Of a stretch of DNA of 8,495 bases, positions 7,217-8,495 are shown piece after piece. Each line of letters begins with the position of its first letter. Position 1 is the stretch's first letter. The stretch is taken from NCBI GenBank assembly GCA_964585635.1, contig CAZPEV010000146.1:1-8495 (forward strand), written 5' to 3'. The DNA comes from CAZPEV01 sp964585635. GTDB lineage: Bacteria > Zixibacteria > MSB-5A5 > GN15 > JAAZOE01. The translations under genes and the position numbers were made by a program. The notes beneath the pieces were generated by a model that was given only the letters and a program-made list of their open reading frames with translations, had not been told where the DNA came from and did no database searches.

Positions 7217-7246
7217 CATAGTGTAAATTCTTTTGTGTAGATTTGG
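7217..7246 (+). repeat. Left terminal inverted repeat of the IS
   Basis: Pairs with 8466-8495 with eight mismatches over 30 bp. The conserved core is TTTTGTGTA at 7231-7239, and CAT at 7217-7219 matches the outermost bases available on the right. The true tip may lie a few bases further out. Confidence 0.75.
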
Positions 7247-7267
7247 ATTTTGGAGGGGAAAAGAACA

Positions 7268-7309
7268 GGGCATATCCTGATAAGAGTTTTTGGAAAGGAG
7301 GATATGCCC
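7268..7309 (+). promoter_or_regulatory. Hairpin covering the transposase translation start region
   Basis: GGGCATATCCT (7268-7278) is perfectly complementary to AGGATATGCCC (7299-7309), giving an 11-bp stem with a 20-nt loop (7279-7298). The 3' arm contains half of the Shine-Dalgarno AGGAGG (7296-7301) and an ATG at 7304, and ends one base before the ATG at 7310. An mRNA started upstream of 7268, such as read-through from outside the IS, could fold and hide the ribosome site. A transcript started inside the 5' arm could not. This foldback control of transposase translation is established for other IS elements such as IS10 and IS50. Its action here is inference. Confidence 0.65.
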
Positions 7310-8488
7310 ATGCGAGAAATGGACTTCTCGGAGGGGAATGTAGCTAATCGGTGGCTGGGGGTCATGGGTTTTTGGTGGCTGATGCACGGGGAGGTGCGGG
7401 GGTACATCAAGCGGCGATTGGAGGCGGCCTTACGGGTGGAGCTGTCCTGGCAGTTGGGGTGCGAGCGGTATCGGCGGAGCCGGGAACGGCGGGGATACCG
7501 GAATGGGAGTTATACGGGGGATGTATTGACGACATACGGGTGGCTCGAGTCGGTGTCGGTTCCCCGGCCACGGGCGGGTGGTCTGGAGTCGGCGGTGCTG
7601 GCGAAGTACCGGCGTCGGCAGCGGGCGGTGGATCGGGTGTTATTGGAGGCGTTTTTGCTGGGTCACGCGACGCGGAAGGTTCGGCGGCTGTGCCGGCAGG
7701 TGTTTGGAGCGGAGTTGAGTGCTCAGGGGGTCTCGAACATTGTCCAGGAGTTGGATGGTGAGGTAGCGGCCTTTCACCGTCGGCGCTTGGAGGGGCGATA
7801 TCGGTTTGTGTACCTGGACGGGTTGTGGATGACGTTGTCGCGGCCGGTGAAGGTGAAGAAGGTATTGTTGGTCGCCTTGGGGGTACGGTTGGACGGGACC
7901 AAAGAGGTTTTGGGTTTTCAGTTGGTATCGGCGGAATCGGAATCGTGCTGGTGGGGTTTCCTGTCCGATTTGAAAGAACGGGGATTATCGGGCTTGGAGG
8001 TGATCATTACGGATGGGGCCGCCGGTCTGGTGAAGGCGGTCACGGCCCTCTATCCGCGGGTTCCACATCAGCGCTGTTGCCTGCACAAGGTTTTGGACTT
8101 ACAGGGGTATCTGGCCGCGCCAGGCCACTGGCCCCGTCTGCAGGCCGATGCCCTGCACATCTTCGAGGCCGCGACGGAGACCGAGGCCCGGAGACGCCTC
8201 CGCCTCTTCATCGCTCGCTGGGCCGACTGTGAACCCAGAGCGGTGCGGGTCTTCCATAGCGATATCGACCAGTGCCTGGTGTATCTCCGCTTCCCCTTTG
8301 CCCTTCACAAGAGCCTCAGGACAACCAACCCCATTGACCGCTATCTCCAGGAAATCCGCCGCCGAACCATCCCCATGCGCTCGTTTAACAATGCCGCCAG
8401 CGTAGAAAGAATCGCCTATGGCCTAATTGCCTATGTCTTAAACAACCAACCGGATATGCCTATGACCCAATTTACACAAAACCCTTGA
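7310..8488 (+). CDS. IS256-family (Mutator-type) transposase
   Basis: This DDE transposase moves the surrounding element. It is 392 residues, the usual length for the family. Catalytic residues are read as Asp170 in FVYLDGLWM, Asp235 in VIITDGAAGL and Glu348 in NPIDRYLQEIRRRT. The HQRCCLHK segment (253-260) corresponds to the family's QRCxxHK motif between the second Asp and the Glu. An N-terminal basic, arginine-rich region (31-108) probably binds the terminal repeats. The start at 7310 is preferred because AGGAGG (7296-7301) is 8 nt upstream. An ATG at 7304 is only 2 nt from it, and the frame also stays open to a TTG at 7250 that has no ribosome site. No stop or frameshift is seen, so it may be active. 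Codon usage changes sharply near 8040: G-ending codons and CGG arginine before, C-ending codons and CGC after. Confidence 0.93.
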   Translation: MREMDFSEGNVANRWLGVMGFWWLMHGEVRGYIKRRLEAALRVELSWQLGCERYRRSRERRGYRNGSYTGDVLTTYGWLESVSVPRPRAGGLESAVLAKYRRRQRAVDRVLLEAFLLGHATRKVRRLCRQVFGAELSAQGVSNIVQELDGEVAAFHRRRLEGRYRFVYLDGLWMTLSRPVKVKKVLLVALGVRLDGTKEVLGFQLVSAESESCWWGFLSDLKERGLSGLEVIITDGAAGLVKAVTALYPRVPHQRCCLHKVLDLQGYLAAPGHWPRLQADALHIFEAATETEARRRLRLFIARWADCEPRAVRVFHSDIDQCLVYLRFPFALHKSLRTTNPIDRYLQEIRRRTIPMRSFNNAASVERIAYGLIAYVLNNQPDMPMTQFTQNP

Positions 8489-8495
8489 CGCAATG
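8466..8495 (-). repeat. Right terminal inverted repeat of the IS (may continue beyond window)
   Basis: The reverse complement of this stretch matches 7217-7246 at 22 of 30 positions and contains TTTTGTGTAAATT, the IS256-type end core. It overlaps the last codons of the transposase, which stops at 8488. The outer tip may be cut off by the end of the sequence. Confidence 0.7.

Larger units (their letters stand above)
7217..8495 (+). mobile_element. IS256-family insertion sequence (right end at or beyond window edge)
   Basis: The element is at least 1279 bp and carries one transposase. Its ends form an imperfect inverted repeat: 7217-7246 against the reverse complement of 8466-8495 matches at 22 of 30 positions, including an unbroken TTTTGTGTA core (7231-7239 against 8473-8481). 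IS256-family ends are known to carry TTGTGTAAA about 17-26 bp from the tip, which is where this core falls if the tip is at or slightly outside 7217 and 8495. Because the right tip coincides with the end of the sequence, the exact boundary and the 8-9 bp target duplication typical of the family cannot be tested. It sits just upstream of phoB, pointing away from it. Confidence 0.85.

Noticed and set aside
7209..7220. Target-site duplication flanking the IS
   Set aside because: If the tips are at 7221 and 8491 the four bases visible on the right (AATG) do not match AAGC on the left. If the tips lie further out the right flank is outside the window. No duplication can be claimed.
7197..7227. Outward -35-like TTTACA in the IS left end (7227-7222) making a hybrid promoter for phoB
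   Set aside because: No -10-like sequence is found 16-18 bp further on; that stretch is G+C-rich (around 7204-7199).

Overview
The window looks like chromosomal DNA, rich in G+C, from a Gram-negative bacterium with a two-membrane envelope. This rests on a beta-barrel outer-membrane protein with a cleavable signal peptide and a terminal phenylalanine, and on a soluble (non-lipoprotein) PstS. I cannot name the genus. PhoR carries a large extracytoplasmic sensor domain, unlike the enterobacterial PhoR, so a non-enteric lineage is likely.

Layout. Positions 1-7114 form one phosphate-starvation locus, all on the minus strand. In transcription order it holds phoB (7114-6425), phoR (6425-4650), a 124-bp regulatory gap with a strong candidate Pho box (4600-4643), a beta-barrel porin-like gene (4525-3464), pstS (3443-2592), pstC (2513-1554), pstA (1557-595) and the first two thirds of pstB (602 to beyond the left edge). 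Junctions are tight: phoB/phoR share one base, pstC/pstA overlap by 4 and pstA/pstB by 8. The block looks like two transcription units, a phoBR regulator pair and a porin-pstSCAB transport operon, with the operator of the second directly behind the phoR stop codon.

Positions 7115-7216 are the phoB leader. From about 7217 to the right edge lies an IS256-family insertion sequence on the plus strand, with a full-length DDE transposase (7310-8488) and imperfect terminal inverted repeats of at least 30 bp. The sequence stops at or just short of the outer end of the right repeat, as happens when an assembly breaks in a multi-copy element.

How the parts work together. When phosphate is scarce, PhoR should phosphorylate PhoB at Asp54. 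PhoB~P should then bind the 11-bp-period repeats and switch on an outer-membrane channel, the periplasmic phosphate-binding protein and the PstCAB ABC importer. phoU would be expected just past the left edge but is not seen.

The most notable points are: the Pho box; the unassigned porin in a pst operon; several replaced near-invariant residues in PstB, including the Q-loop glutamine; an 11-bp hairpin over the transposase start region; and an abrupt codon/strand-bias switch inside the transposase. I found no clearly novel multi-gene system. The locus is mainly a compact version of a known regulon with a mobile element next to its regulator promoter.
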